From: Pisolithus tinctorius
Taxonomy: Eukaryota; Basidiomycota; Agaricomycetes; Boletales; Pisolithaceae
Reading direction: 5' to 3'
Assembly (NCBI GenBank): GCA_024663395.1
Contig: JANFAH010000037.1
Span: 496,001 to 560,000 of the forward strand
Length of the DNA stretch: 64,000 bases
Both the position numbers and the translations under genes were made by a program. Positions 11,660 to 24,472 of this stretch are shown piece by piece (positions within the stretch are counted from its first letter, which is position 1; every line of letters starts with the position of its first letter). A model generated the notes under the pieces. The model did not search any database, was not told where the DNA came from, and saw only the letters and a list, made by a program, of their open reading frames with translations.

Positions 11660-12745
11660 TCATGATTCTTTTCAGTAGTACTAGCGCGCATTACACCGCT
11701 CAGATGATGTCCGTGCTGTTACGATATGCCGGGTTATCGTAATTTTGCTCTTGATTTACTGTCGGTCATTTCTCGTTGCTGTCCTCGCGCCCGCAAATAT
11801 CCTGTGAGTACGGGAAGTTCAATGACTACGTTCCATGACTACGTTCCATGGACCCACCTTCTAGGAATGGAACGGAATTGTTTGGGATTATCTTGATATG
11901 CACCTCTAGAGGTGCCTGGTGACCAGCGCTAGCGTCGTCTCCAAATTTCGGAAAGTAGATGGACGTGGCAAAGTCTTTTGAGAGTCTCACTGTGTGTCTC
12001 GATGCTTACATACTTCAATTAGTGAGACTACGAAGTGCCGACAGACTCAAATTTTGGTGCCGGTTTCCAAATTTCCAACCCCTCTGCACCAACGTCCTCT
12101 TCCACAACAAAACAAGGAAGTCTTCATGTTCTACCGAGCGGTGTTGGGGAACCTCCTCATTCCTTGACCTTCCTTGGGACTTTGGGACGAGCGTGACACC
12201 TGTCTCACACTCGTAAGGGTAGGCCACCAGCCAATGCACTAGTGTTAGACGCGTTGGCATTCCGGGTGTGTCTAGACCAAAGTTCCAGCTCTGATTATCG
12301 GCGATGTAGAGCCCCCGGACCCATCACATCGACCACAACTAACCGATCAGCATAATGTAGACACAATATCCTGACTCCTCGATCTGGTGCTGCAAGGCAT
12401 GGGTGTTCGGGCCAATGCCATAGGTTAGTGGTAATTTTGAAATCGCACTCATTTAGTGCAGCTCAGTGTCCTTCCTGCATTGTATTCACCCATGCATCAG
12501 ACTCGATAAAAAATAGGAATGGGTCTTAGACACCCGACGATCCGGTGAGTGTCAACCAGCACCATATGAAACCACCCCCTAACTTTGCATATTCGGAAAG
12601 GTAACATGGCCCGTGGCATCATTACTGTGACATTGAACACTCGGTATGGGGATTCGTGAAAGATGGACGGATGGTGTCCTGTTCGAAACGGCATTGTCCA
12701 TCGGCTTACGAAGTAAGCTGTAGCAGACGGAATCCACCGAGCCGA
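11660..12745. other. Shortened spacer between laccase 2 and laccase 3
   Basis: About 1.1 kb instead of the ~3.2 kb found between copies 1 and 2. Patches match 8720-9400 upstream of laccase 2 (for example around 12170-12320), so the far-upstream part has been deleted. No gene is seen. Confidence 0.55.
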
Positions 12746-12750
12746 GACGT

Positions 12751-12756
12751 TATAAA
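12751..12756 (+). promoter_or_regulatory. TATA box of the laccase 3 pseudogene
   Basis: TATAAA in GACGTTATAAAAGTGAG, 63 bases before the position matching the laccase start codon. The promoter element survives although the gene is broken. Confidence 0.6.
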
Positions 12757-12813
12757 AGTGAGGGTGAGGCCTAACTGCCTTGGCCTTTTTCTGGTATTCT
12801 TACCGTGGTCACC

Positions 12814-14936
12814 AGGCGCACTCTGGCACATCTACTGGCGTTTGGTTTAGTTAACTCTTACCTAGTAATGGAAACTGTTGTTGGTCCCCAATTTCGCCGA
12901 GCCCCATCAAGAGGGTAGGTGTCCTAGGTCCCGTCTCGACCGTCGAGGTCGTGAATAAGGACATTGCACCAGATGGCTTTCCTCGATCGTACATTGTCCT
13001 CCTATGAATATTGGGATGTCCTAATTTTGAAACATTATAGGACTGTTCTTGCCGGTGGGACATTCCCCGGTCCTCCAATTCAGGCACAAAAAATGTGGTT
13101 TATTTCCCCATTCCCTGTGTGTTCGGAATTAATGTCTCCACCGAAGGGAGACGAATATAACTAACCTACTAAATGATGCCTCCATGGACATCACAACAAG
13201 CACCGTCAGTTCACGATTAGACGTTCTTTGATGGCATCAGACGAATTGACGCTTTTTGCCTTTTAGCATTGGCACGGTATCTTCCAGCGCCGGGCCAATT
13301 GGGCCGAGGAACCGCATGGATTACCTAGTGCCCCATCCAACCCAACGGAAGCTTCTTGCACAGGTTCACTGTACCGGACCAAGCCGGGACGTACTGGTAT
13401 CACTCGCACGTGCCGGCTCAATACTGCGATGGATTAAGGGGACCGCTGGTTATCTATGATCCAGACGATCCCCTTGCTGACATGTATGACGTCGATGATG
13501 GTATGGTCACTTCCTCATTCGTCTGAGCTTAACTAATGATACATCATAGAATTGACCATCTTCGTGCTTTCTGGCTGGTTCGTCTTTAGCATCTTACAAA
13601 ACATTTCTTTCAGTTCACTTCGTCTTGATAGATACCACAAGCCTTCTCCGCTGCTGTATAACCCTCCTTTCACACCGGATTGCACACTAATTAATGGACC
13701 TGGACGTGGTCCGTCTTCACCACTCGCTGTCCTTAATATCACACAGGGGCAGAGGTGTCGGTTCCGGATCATCGGGGCATCTTGTGATCCGTGGTTTAAC
13801 TTTACAATCGATGGCCACAACATGACGGTTATCGAAGCAGACGGCAACGAAGTGGAACCGGTGATCGTTGACTCGCTTGCGGTGTATGCTGGCCAGCGCT
13901 ACTCGGTCGTCGTCACTGCTGATCAACCCGTGGACAACTACTGGATTCGATCTGTGTCCAATTTCCCTAACCAGACCTTTGACGGACGACTCAACTCGGT
14001 CGTTCTGAGGTATGGTGATGCACCCATTCAAGATCCCACGACGGACCCAGGGCCGTACGTCTGCCGTTTGATGAAAGTACTCCTCATCCTCTTCATGGCA
14101 GTGGTGTACCTGGTATCCCCGGGCAAGGTAATGCGGACGTCAATATTAACCTCATCACGGGTATCAACGTTGCTCAGGGAGTGCACACCGTTGATAGTGT
14201 TGCCTTTGTTGACCCTCCACCTCCCGTGCTCCAAAATCTTAGTGGTGCTCAGAATCCTTCACGACTACTCCCAAACGGGAGTGTCTACGAATTGCCACCC
14301 TACAAAACGATCGAGACTAGTATTCCAGCAACAGATCTCACCGTCGGGGGAGCGCTGGGTGGTCCGGTAAGTTAACTTCAAGTGATCTGCCTTCGGAAAA
14401 CTGATTGGAAGCTGTGCTAAATAGCACCCTATACACCTCCATGGGGTGAGTTGCGCCCTTGCACGTTGTATTGTTCAGAATTTAATGAATTCAGCGCACA
14501 TTCGATGTCGTTTGCGTGGCGGGCAACAGCACATACAACTACGTGAATCCAGTGCGGAGGGATACAGTATCGCTTGGTAGCCAAGCACAGAATGACAACG
14601 TAACAATACGTTTCACCACCAACAACCCTGTACCTCGGTTTTTCCTCTGGTGAGATGTCGTTTTCATGTTTCCTGACCATGGTTTGACTCTAGGTCACAT
14701 TGATTGGCACCTTTAAAAGTAAGTGAAAAGACGAAGATCGTCAGCATTTCTGCTGTAACCATAACCAAATAGTGGATTTACTATTGTCATGGCAGAAGTT
14801 CCATCAGCAGCTGAAGCTCAGGAAAGCAAAGCCACTCCAGGTTCGTCACAATACTTCCGAATGTAGTGGTTAGATTATTCACTATATTTCAGAGCATTGG
14901 TACCAACTGTGCTCCTCACAAGGCATTGCAGCATGA
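12814..14936 (+). pseudogene. Laccase 3, pseudogene
   Basis: This aligns along the whole of laccases 1 and 2 but is broken many times. The start ATG is AGG (12814) and the alternative upstream ATG is GTG. A base is missing near 12915, bringing a TAG into frame. About 11 bases are missing in exon 3 (near 13155), one base after the first copper motif (near 13308), nine bases in the GRYPGG segment (near 13706), and one base near 14060. Copper ligands are also lost: the last His of the L3 motif reads Arg at the start of exon 8, and the first His of HCH reads Leu (exon end near 14650). The exon order, the 21-nt exon (here HPIHLHG) and the 3' end up to TGA at 14934-14936 are still clear. Multiple lesions argue against assembly error. 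Confidence 0.93.
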
Positions 14937-17560
14937 GTGGATATCACGGTTCTTATCAGCGGTGGTAGTACGTGCACCTTTATGCTATCCATTCATTGCT
15001 ACCCTCGCGTATGCAGACATCCCAAGAGTACGAAAGGCTTTATTGACTATATACTATGAACCCACTAGCGCGCGCTATGTTGGCAAACTTGTAGGAATGG
15101 GATGGATTTGATTGGGATCATCTTGCATGACATCCCTACCAGCGGGAGCATTGCGTCTCCTTAGCTGGTAAACCTCCGAGGGAGCTAAATAAGCCAGCAA
15201 ACAGACGGACGTGGCACTTGTGGAAGTATTACATTGCCTGTGTTCAGTAGACGAGTAGATGTAAACGCCATAGCCGCAACATACCATGAGTCTGGCTTCA
15301 ATGAAACCAGCACTAATAGCGCGATATACCCAAGTCCACAATCTCTACCCCCAATCTTGTGCCTACTCTGTGGCCACCCGCCTACATCGTATCTCCGTTG
15401 CTGTATCGGAAACATTATAATCAATTGTGACTGCATCATTCGAACGTTTTGGCTTCTGCTCGTAACCCCATACAGTACCCGAAACTTCTGCGCTGTTCAC
15501 TTACATTCTTGCGACGAGTTTTATTCGTCTTCTGTAGGGACGATCACAGTGGAACCACCCAAGGGACAAGCATTCTGGTCAGACTCTGCTGAGGTTGAGA
15601 CTTGATCATCTCTGATGACGAATTTCCTTATTCGAGGAAGCTTGGATCCCGATTCCCACATTCAAACGATGAAGGTATGACGATTCACACCACACACGAC
15701 CGTCTTGCTTACATACCCACTCTCGCAGTGCACAAGTCACTGATACTTGTTATGGTGCGCGCTGCTAGTAGTGGGGGGTCCCCTTATCCCTTCAGAATTG
15801 GGCGGTAACATTCGAGGTAACACCAGGTTCAACATCGCGCAACGGGCTGCTTTCTTCATTCCTCTTGAAGTACCACCCTGAGGAATAATTGTCCACTATC
15901 AAGGCCACTATGCGGGGGAACGGGGTGTAACATATTGCTTTCCGTCAGCCTGGTTGTGGCTAGCTTCGGTGCTGTGCCGGGTAAGGAAGGGTTCGGTGTT
16001 CAAAGTCACCAGTTGTGACTGTGGAGCGCAGAGTAATAGATAGGCCTTACTAGGCATGCAGACTGAAGTCCACACGCTGCGGAGGGTCAAAGATCGACGT
16101 TGTAAACACTATCACCAGACCAGGTTAGCCCTTCCTGAGGGACATCAAACCTTCCGTACATAATGTAGGTTTCACCTATACAATGCAGGTAAGCATATCG
16201 GCAGTGCTGAGACAATATGAGAGTCCCGCTGCGTATGGTGGAATGTACTGCCTAATATCCCGTGCAGGAAGCGAGGAGCCTATCAGTGAACCTGGGTTGT
16301 CCACCGACACCACATGTTACAGAGTGTTCTTGAGTTTCTCCCAGATCGAAAGGCACGCCAGCAATGACGTTGATCTTGAATGGCGCAGGTATATTGGACG
16401 ATCTGATCGATGCAGTGGACTGTAAGTACGGCGCAGAGTAAGTACGCTGTTTGGCCTGGACCAGGGAGTACCAAGCACACGGAACCGATCTGTGTCGTAG
16501 TTCTGGGTCCATAATTTCCAACATCTTTTCAGTAGATACACTCAGGCTCAGGCAGCGATTTTACAATATAACATACGTGCCTTGGTCCAGGGTGATTGGG
16601 ACGGTATCGGCACACGTCCAACTTGTCAGGGTCATCATTAAAATCTTTCATGACGTTGACAGCGAGTCGGCGATCTGCTACTCGCCAGCGAAGTCACCTT
16701 CGAACCTGTTGGAACGTTCTGTACACAGCAGGCTGACCAAGGTGATTGCCACCGCCTCGTACGTTGGGCTCATACCAGACAATAACCCCGTTCTCGAGTC
16801 CATCCTGTGTGTAGTATGATCTCAACCCGAGTTAACGTAATCACTAGCCCACCAGTCCACCATGAATGCGAGTGCATGTAGGTTTGTTGTTGATAAAGTG
16901 CCTTCTGCTGCCCGTCGGCGCACAAACAACTACCTTACTAACCGTCAACTAATGTTGTAGCCGCTCCAAATTTCAACCAAAATTGTGCATTGCTTACCTG
17001 TCGCATGATAGTGCGCCACATCCAAACCACTGCAGCGGTCACCTTTCCACCGCAAGGAACGAAGAATGGAGCCAGTACCGATCTGACACATTATCAAGTT
17101 CCCCGACTATTGAATTCTACGGACCCGGTAGTTGGCGCGCATTCGAGGCGCTACGCCATAATATCGACCTTGCCAACCCGTGCATGACCTCCTGTGATCC
17201 TGTGGGTGGGAAGAGTTCGAGCTTCGCAGCGTTGTCCTTCTGCGTCGCGTTGCTTCGGCGTAATTTCGGCACATGCGCAGCTCGACATCATCATGACCAT
17301 CGTGTCACACATTCGGTCATGTTTGTCTGGTGCTATATGAGAGCACAAGTGCATGACACGAGGTCCCTGTGCCTCCGTTGGATGCCAGGATCTCTTTCGC
17401 ATTCGGTGGAGGACCGCAGCAGATGGACCGCTCCCGCGGAAGTTGGCCTGTCACCCTGAACTTGGATGCCATTCGTTGGGTCGCCATTTAACCAGAGATA
17501 GACGCATGAGATGTACACATGAGCTCGCCGTGCGCCACGGGACCACAACAGACCGCCCCT
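14937..17560 (-). pseudogene. Decayed minus-strand neighbour gene downstream of laccase 3
   Basis: No intact gene is seen. The segment 15240-15600 matches the remnant at 1310-1620. Further right, minus-strand frames at 16252-16524, 15908-16090 and 17151-17402 look protein-like but are not joined by convincing splice sites, and I recognise no family. My reading, which is inference, is that a gene convergent with laccase formed part of the ancestral unit and has decayed here and in the other units. Confidence 0.35.
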
Positions 17561-20500
17561 GATTGAACCGTTCCACTAGTAAGTACATACTAAGCACCCT
17601 CCAGAATTATGTACTTACCGTTGGGCAGACAACAGCTGTTCATAGCTTATTATGGAGACTTACGACATGTCAAAGTTACGCGCACATGGAAACGGGGAAG
17701 TTCATGGATGCCTTTTCCCATCAGAAAAGTGCCCATCTTGGCTGTCTACCCAAACCGGTCACAATAAAGGATGGTACGTCTAAAGGGATTAGGGAGGTCC
17801 TATAACGTTTTAAAGTTCTGTAGTTACTATCATCTCCGCGCCCATCAGATCTAATAACATGTCATCTACTTAAACCACCCGCGGGCCGATGAAAAGTAAC
17901 CAGTCGATAAAGCTAGTACGAGGTCGGAAATCTGAAAGAGGCCGCTATAATCTGCCATCCCTAAGTAACGGCATACCCAACAGCGCCTCGAGGCCAGATA
18001 ACACGCATCCATTGAATCCAATTCCTCAATATTCTCGGTTGACAGTACTTCTAGCATGAAACGTAGCCATAGAAGCCACGGCACTTATGGAATCGTAGTT
18101 GTCAGTACGTACAATCCTTGGGGGCCACCGCCGGCCGGACGAATAACTGAGCGCTGAGTGTTGATCACCTGTGATCGATCGAACAATAGCAAAGCGCTGA
18201 TTAGATTAATGGGGCCTTGGATCGGACCATATATCGGCTCAGTAGCAGGGGTCGGACTGACTGGAACATCGATAACGCTCTCTCCTCGACACAAGTTTAT
18301 AAATACTATACATTCTTCATCGTCAGCCAATTGGGGAGGGCGACGCCAATATCAGACAGACAGTGAGACAATAGGAGCTAAAGGCGTACATAACTGAATC
18401 AGTTAGGAGGTCTCAAAACTCCGAGCGGCTCCTCGGATCAAGACCCAGATGCCCTCCACCTCACGAAGCCTCGAGACGTGGAGGAATGGTTTTTCCGCGG
18501 ATTCAAGGTGCAACAGAACACCTTTCAAAGTACAACTTCCCGACGTGCCCGGAATAACTGGACGACAGAAGCGTACAGGAACCGCCGTCGAAGCTATGCT
18601 TTACCGCAATGAAATTCGAGTGATGACAAGTTGACCGTAGTGAGCGGAGGAACGTACCATCGTGATACGGGATGGTGGTCCGAGGGCTCTATAGCATTAT
18701 ACGACTGCTGTCCGGCCTTCGCTCGTGAAGTATAGCTTCTTGGCCATATACGGGTCTGTGTGCACAGCATCGATGTTGATGGTGGTGTTTCTTGCAGTAA
18801 AATAGGGGCTGGGAGGTACGCACGTATGCCTTGCGCATGCCACGCATGACACTTTTAAGATTGGACTTACACGCACTTCACCATAAAAGCACGTCTATCA
18901 AAACTCTAATATATGAAGACCCTGTTCATCACTACGTGTTGTGGGATCTTTTAGAGTAGAACACTCACGCTCAACCTTACATGGCATCATGATGCGACGG
19001 TGTCTCGGTCGCATATGATGAAATAAGTGCGACCGCGCAGGAAGGGTTTGACGTCCTCTAGCACAATTCCTCGGAGATCCTGAGTAGGGTAGGGTAGATG
19101 TGGGAGGCTGAGACACGATAGCACAGCTGATATCGCCGAGTTGAGCTATCTGCGGACAAGTGGTTTCGTGGGCACGCCACGCCTAAGGCCTGAAGCCCCC
19201 GCGATCAGAAAGACCAATAACCACATGGGTTTACTTGGCTGGCAACATTTGCGAGTTAGAATGTCTACTGAGGTGCAGATTGACATCCAGCACGGAACCA
19301 ATCATATAACACTACTGTGCATCGTGTCTTCGTCAAATCATCAATTCGACGTAGTAAATTGCAATACGGCCCTGACAATGTGTATCGAAGTCGTCCACAA
19401 AGAACATACTAGTGTGGATACACACCTGAGTGTGTGCTTACATAGCAGACCTCGTACGGTGTCCACCGGGCCGATGCCACGTATGTAAGACGGGAGTTAC
19501 CGGGTGTCGTGAGTGATGGTGAGAACTGCCTTCATCTTATGGTTTCGGTTCAAGTTGCCCATATCAGGGCCTGTGGCGCAAGAGTCCTACAAACTCAGGA
19601 AGAGTAAGTTGGTCTGGCGCTACAGCTGTGAACGGAGATGACGAACTCAATGGGACGAAACTCTCCGGTAGCCATTCAGAGTTTGGGCCATCTCCATCTC
19701 CATCGCCGCTAATGGGTGCTGATGAAATCGCGAAACGGCACCACCAGCGCTTATGGGGATAACGCATTGTCGGAGTCGAGACGAAAACGTAAAGCTCCAG
19801 ATGCTGGCCTATAGGCTTTCGGCTTCTTGCCCATGGGGTTGTAGTGCGGGTTGTATGGCGCCAGCAACCAGTGATCACCGAGTACGTATGAAGAGGGCAC
19901 AAGTCGTTCAAGCTTTGCAACCGCACCTTTCAAATCGGCGGTTGTCGAACATGGGGGCCTGGCCTACCGGCTCTAGTCCGAGATTGCATTCCGGTCGAAG
20001 TTCATTCTATGCAGTGTGGTCGATCGCGAGTACGTGTTAGTCAGCGCAGCGCATGGAGGCAGATTTTCCCCATAGGTCGACAAAGAGGATGGTTCGCTAG
20101 ATCACCGTACGTGACCGGAAGCCATGTGCGTGCATTGCCGGGGCCACGACGTGGAGTTTGTCTTGCTGAGCATGCCTTAGCTATAGGCGACAGGCGACCT
20201 TCTCGTTACCGAACCCGCACGCCCCTCACCGCAGTCGAACCGGCATGACCACTCAACTGCGTATTTATTTGCTCCAAACAGTTGAACCGACGGTTGCGAA
20301 TGCTGTCCGAGATCATGGAAAAGGAATGTAATCCACCAAGGGAGGATCTAGAGTCGCACCCGAGATGAACGACAGAGAGAGACTGGAGAAGTTCGTTTTC
20401 CAAGTCTACGATTTTCGGCAGGTGCATTCGAGTATCTGGTGGTGCGGTCGGACGTTCTGTAATCATGAATCCTGTGCCGCGTTCTTGAGGCCAGCAATCG

Positions 20501-22630
20501 AGCGCTGCCGTGTACACCATGGTATTCAGCATTCCTTTTCTTTGCAAGATCAGGCTTCCGTTCCATATTCAATCCATCCACATCCGGTATCTCGTTTCTT
20601 ATGATCCTCCGGTTCCGTCGCTTCACACAAGATTAGATGACGATTATCCATACCTACCTACCGCAGCACCCGGTTATATCGACGAGTGAGAAATCTATGG
20701 GAATTGTAGGATAGGACTGCACGGATCAGGAGAGTATGCACCGATCATAATGCAAGGCATGTTCCGTGCTTATCAATGCCTGACTAGTATAATTTTAGGC
20801 CCTGCATTCAGCAATGTATATACGTGTACCCCCACCAGATAGGCCGACTGCGCACCTGGTGCAGGGTGATAGATGGACCCGCGAAGAACTGGAATACATA
20901 CAAGGTAAGGTCTATCGGTCGTCGTATCGCGCTGTTCAAATAGGTTATAGTTGTATTTACTAGACGCGAGTTCCTCCATTATTATTACGGGAGCCCCGAG
21001 GCACGTGGGCTGACATTCGCAATTTGCGATGTCATGATTGGATATACTGCGCCCACAATGAGGGTAACCCTGTGGATTGACGAGATTGTGGGCTGAGGTC
21101 CATACATTCGCGGAAACCGAAACCATTTGCTTGGGTTCGGTGTGGGTACGTACTGCGACGGGTTGGTATCTCACCGCGGGGGTCTTTGGCCCCCCATGAA
21201 TGACAGTGAGATGACATGACACTTTTGAAATCAAGTTAAATTTCCATTTAGTGAGATCAGGGATTTGAGTTAGGAAACGACGACGTGAAAAGGGAAAGGG
21301 ACTTGAAAGGGTCACCCTGAAGAGCCAACATACCACCGCCCTGCGGGACGACCCGAAGAGTTTCAAACAGTTGAAACAACGATAGAGGGACAGGCTTCCG
21401 GTGAGTCTGGGAGAGCAGATGCGGCGGCATTTTCGGGGCCCTTGGCTCGTGGCAACAATACGATTTTCAAATGGGGCAAACTCCCAACATGGCGGGCGTC
21501 AGTTAGTTGCGATCTGCAGTTAGAACCAAGTCGGCGGAATGTAGTAGCGAGATCGCAGTACACGAATAGTGATAATTCCGACTTTCTCTGGGCGTTGGCA
21601 GGGTTTGTACTACACCGGGGGCACCACCAACCTTCAAGATCACAATCTCTGTTACGGATTCCAGAGAGTCCATTCTACAAATGTACGATATCAGACAAAA
21701 GTGTGCGACACCTCATGCCTCGGAGAAAGTTCCACGTGCAATCACAGGGGCCTCGGGGGGAATTGCAGGTTGTCTCGCGGTTGCGGCGTAGCACTGGCAG
21801 GTGATGAGCTATTAGGGCCGGATCTCAGATGGCATGTGTGCCAAAGGCAAATCCCTGTGGTGCGAGACGTCGCAGAAGTGGGTCATGGGGGTGGTGAGCA
21901 CCTGACAGGTGAACCTCAGATCTCGTGTCCTCGCTGAGTTGGATGTTGAATGGGGAATGGTTCCTGCGGTCTGGATGGTGTCGGCGGATTCGGCTAGGTG
22001 AAGCTAGCGAAATTACTATGTAGGGGCAGTCCACTATGGCTAGTAACATACATTCGTTCTGATATATGGGAAGGGAATGTCAAGGATGATCTGACGATCA
22101 CTATGGGGAAGAAATTGAAATTGATGCCAGACAATTTGGAAGTGGCCTGGAGACTACTAGTAGGAAACTGGACGTCACTGCTAGTAGCAATCCCCCTTGG
22201 CGAGCGCTGTGCATGCATGGCAGTGATGGCGAACGGGGTACGGGGAATATGTGTCCGTAGCAAGGACGGCTAGCGTCAGCCGACGGTGGCAGTACCGGGG
22301 GAGTGTGCCGCTGTGTGCCGGCATGATCAAAGGGACGGGTGTTGTTTGTGTGTGTTTGTGGTGTGATCGGTCTGTGCAGGTGGTTTATGTAATCGTGGGA
22401 ACTCATTCCGATAATGGCTGCGATTGGCCAGCGGTGTTGAGGGTCTGAATATTAGAGGCCACGAAACCAGCGACCCGGAAGGAGAAGCACCTCGACTTCC
22501 TCTCTCTCTCAGCCATCCTTGTCATCCTCGTCAACAACTACGTCCCCACCGGTGTATACCATTCTACCGTACATCTCCCCTTGCATCCCTCTGTAATCTC
22601 ATCTGTACACCTATCTTACCCCCCCGCAGT
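17561..22630. other. Five-kilobase stretch with no recognisable gene
   Basis: Many short frames occur on both strands. The longest is 197 codons on the minus strand at 20773-21366, followed by 122 codons on the plus strand at 21569-21937. None shows a family motif, a convincing series of fungal splice sites or a repeat partner in the window. No transposon ends or tandem repeats were seen. It may be decayed sequence, or it may hold a fast-evolving gene that I cannot recognise. Confidence 0.5.
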
Positions 22631-22907
22631 CATGCACTCTACTTCACAACCTATTGCTTGCCAGCCCCCTAATCCCTCCGACTTCCACATGTTCCCAGAA
22701 CCATTCGCAGTCCCAAACAGCGCCATATCAGCCTCCTACTTCATTGGCTCCCCCATCTCTTGGAAGCCGGGTTCGTTTGGCAGCCGATTCTACCCCGGCT
22801 GCTCCCCTGGCCAGCTCCTCGGCCCACTCGAGTGAGTCGTTCAACCTGACACGACAACGCGACCCACTGACACTTCCCACAGTCCCAGTGACTTCAGGTG
22901 CGACAAG

Positions 22908-24472
22908 ATGTCCTCTTCCATAGAGAGCGACCGAGGTTCTATCCTCAACGCCGCGCTCGGCGCCTTCGATCGCGAGGACGAACTGGTGAGTCAGCATTCC
23001 TCCCCCTCGCTCCTCACTCGGCTCACCCCCCTTGGGTGCAGTGTAAGAACTACTCTTGCTGTGGTCTTCAGATAGACGACCTTCATGGCCTCGTACAGCA
23101 TTTCGAGGAGGTCCATGTCGTCGTCGTCGACCAGTTTGGCCAGCCCCATCCAAGGATGGCCGCGCAACCCGTTGCCCATCAACCGCAACCCATTCGCACC
23201 CAGCACATCTCATACTTCCCTGAGACGAGTACCCAGCCGCCCGCGGCCTCTTACAATCAAGGCGGTTTCGATCCAGATGATATGGAGCTTGATGTCGATC
23301 ACTCTAGTTCACCATCATCGGGTGGCCCGACCCCACCCGATACACCCCTTACAACGCCCCTGTCGTCACATCCGTCACACTCGTTCCCCCACTTGGGCAA
23401 GGATGGCTCGCAACATATGCTTGTTTCGGCGTTTGACACCACAACCATACCAACGCGTTCCATACATGGTCACTCGATAGCGGTGTTCCCACCATCAAGG
23501 AATAGCCCTTCTAACAACACGGAACCATTTAATGGCTACGCGGGTTATTCCGATTACTCGTCATCTATGCCTGGCGCCGCTCCACTGCCCGTATCTGACG
23601 AACACCTCCCCGTTACTGCTCCTAGCGCCCAAGAGCCTGCCAGTCCGTACAGTTGCATCCCTCCCGCCCTTGTGTTTTCTGCGACCAATACTCCCACGAA
23701 CACACCCACCGCCTCTCGTGTACCGTCGCCATCAGGTAGCACTCGCAGTTCCGCTCCCTCGACTACTCAGTCGTCGAGAGATTCCTCCGCTCCTTCCAAG
23801 GCGACGTCCCAACAAACGAGTCCCCGTGCAAGTACAACCCTTTCTCGTCCCGCATCATCACTCCTGCTATCGAAGCCGTTCCGTTGCCCGAAACCCAATT
23901 GCAACAAGAGTTACAAGCAAGCCAACGGCTTGAAGTATCACATGACGCATGGCAGTTGCAACTTTGCGCCGCCGAAAGACCTCGAGCAGGTGCAAGCACT
24001 CCTTGCCAGCAAGCGCTCCGCTCGGGAAGCCGCGGGAGATGAGGACAATATGATCAGCGAGGGCGAACTGCGCGAAGTGGAACGTGAAGCAGAGCGCCGG
24101 CTTCGGCCATTCGCGTGTGGGATTGGTGACTGCCAGCGGCGGTACAAAAACATGAACGGACTGCGGTATCACTACCAACATTCTGGCGAGCACGGGGCGA
24201 TTGGCCTGAGCCTACTTGCGAGCGGACAGCACGAGTGTCTGCAACACGCACACAAGAACTCGAGCGCCGCAAGTTCGCGGCAGTCGACACCGATGGCTAG
24301 TGGCCAGACAACACCTGTCACTCCCTCGACGCCGACGTACGCTCAGCAGTACCAACAACAGATGATGTATACCTCCGCCCAACATCAGTATATGCGAGCT
24401 CAGCAACAAGCTATGCAAATCCAGGTGCAGCTGGCGTACGCGGCGTCTGCTGATGCCACCGCTCAAGTATGA
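22908..24472 (+). CDS. C2H2 zinc-finger transcription factor, SFP1-like
   Basis: Nuclear DNA-binding regulator. In yeast, Sfp1 drives ribosome-biogenesis genes, but transfer of that role here is inference. Exons 22908-22985 and 23042-24472 give 502 aa. A first C2H2-like finger begins with the Cys at the exon junction (residue 27; CKNYSCC, then HFEEVH). A long Ser/Thr/Pro-rich middle follows, then two paired fingers at about residues 303-330 (FRCPKPNCNKSYKQANGLKYH) and 381-407 (FACGIGDC with NGLRYH), both with the NGLxYH pattern of the Sfp1 family. The tail is Gln-rich. An upstream ATG at 22632 could add about 92 residues through an intron at about 22832-22882 (GTGAGT to CACAG), which joins in frame. 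The start is therefore uncertain. Confidence 0.88.

Larger units (their letters stand above)
1240..17100. repeat. Three diverged tandem units, each with a laccase gene
   Basis: The laccase genes at 4077, 9496 and 12814 lie in the same orientation in related surroundings. The promoter-proximal sequence, the far-upstream sequence (for example 2030-2110 against 7240-7310, and 2430-2520 against 7720-7800) and the 3' flank (1310-1620 against 15230-15545) recur with many indels. Spacing is about 5.4 kb then 3.3 kb, so the third unit has lost about 2 kb upstream of its laccase. Limits are approximate because divergence is high outside exons. Confidence 0.75.

Noticed and set aside
20773..21366. 197-codon minus-strand ORF
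   Set aside because: Longest frame in the gene-poor stretch, but composition is mixed, there is no motif or domain, and no convincing splice neighbours. Not called as a gene.
21569..21937. Cys-containing plus frame resembling a WSC-type module
   Set aside because: Cys spacing does not fit the WSC pattern and no signal peptide or neighbouring exon was found.
22728..23213. 161-codon minus-strand ORF opposite the zinc-finger gene
   Set aside because: It is antisense to a well-supported coding exon and has no family signature; such mirrors are common opposite Ser/Pro-rich coding sequence.
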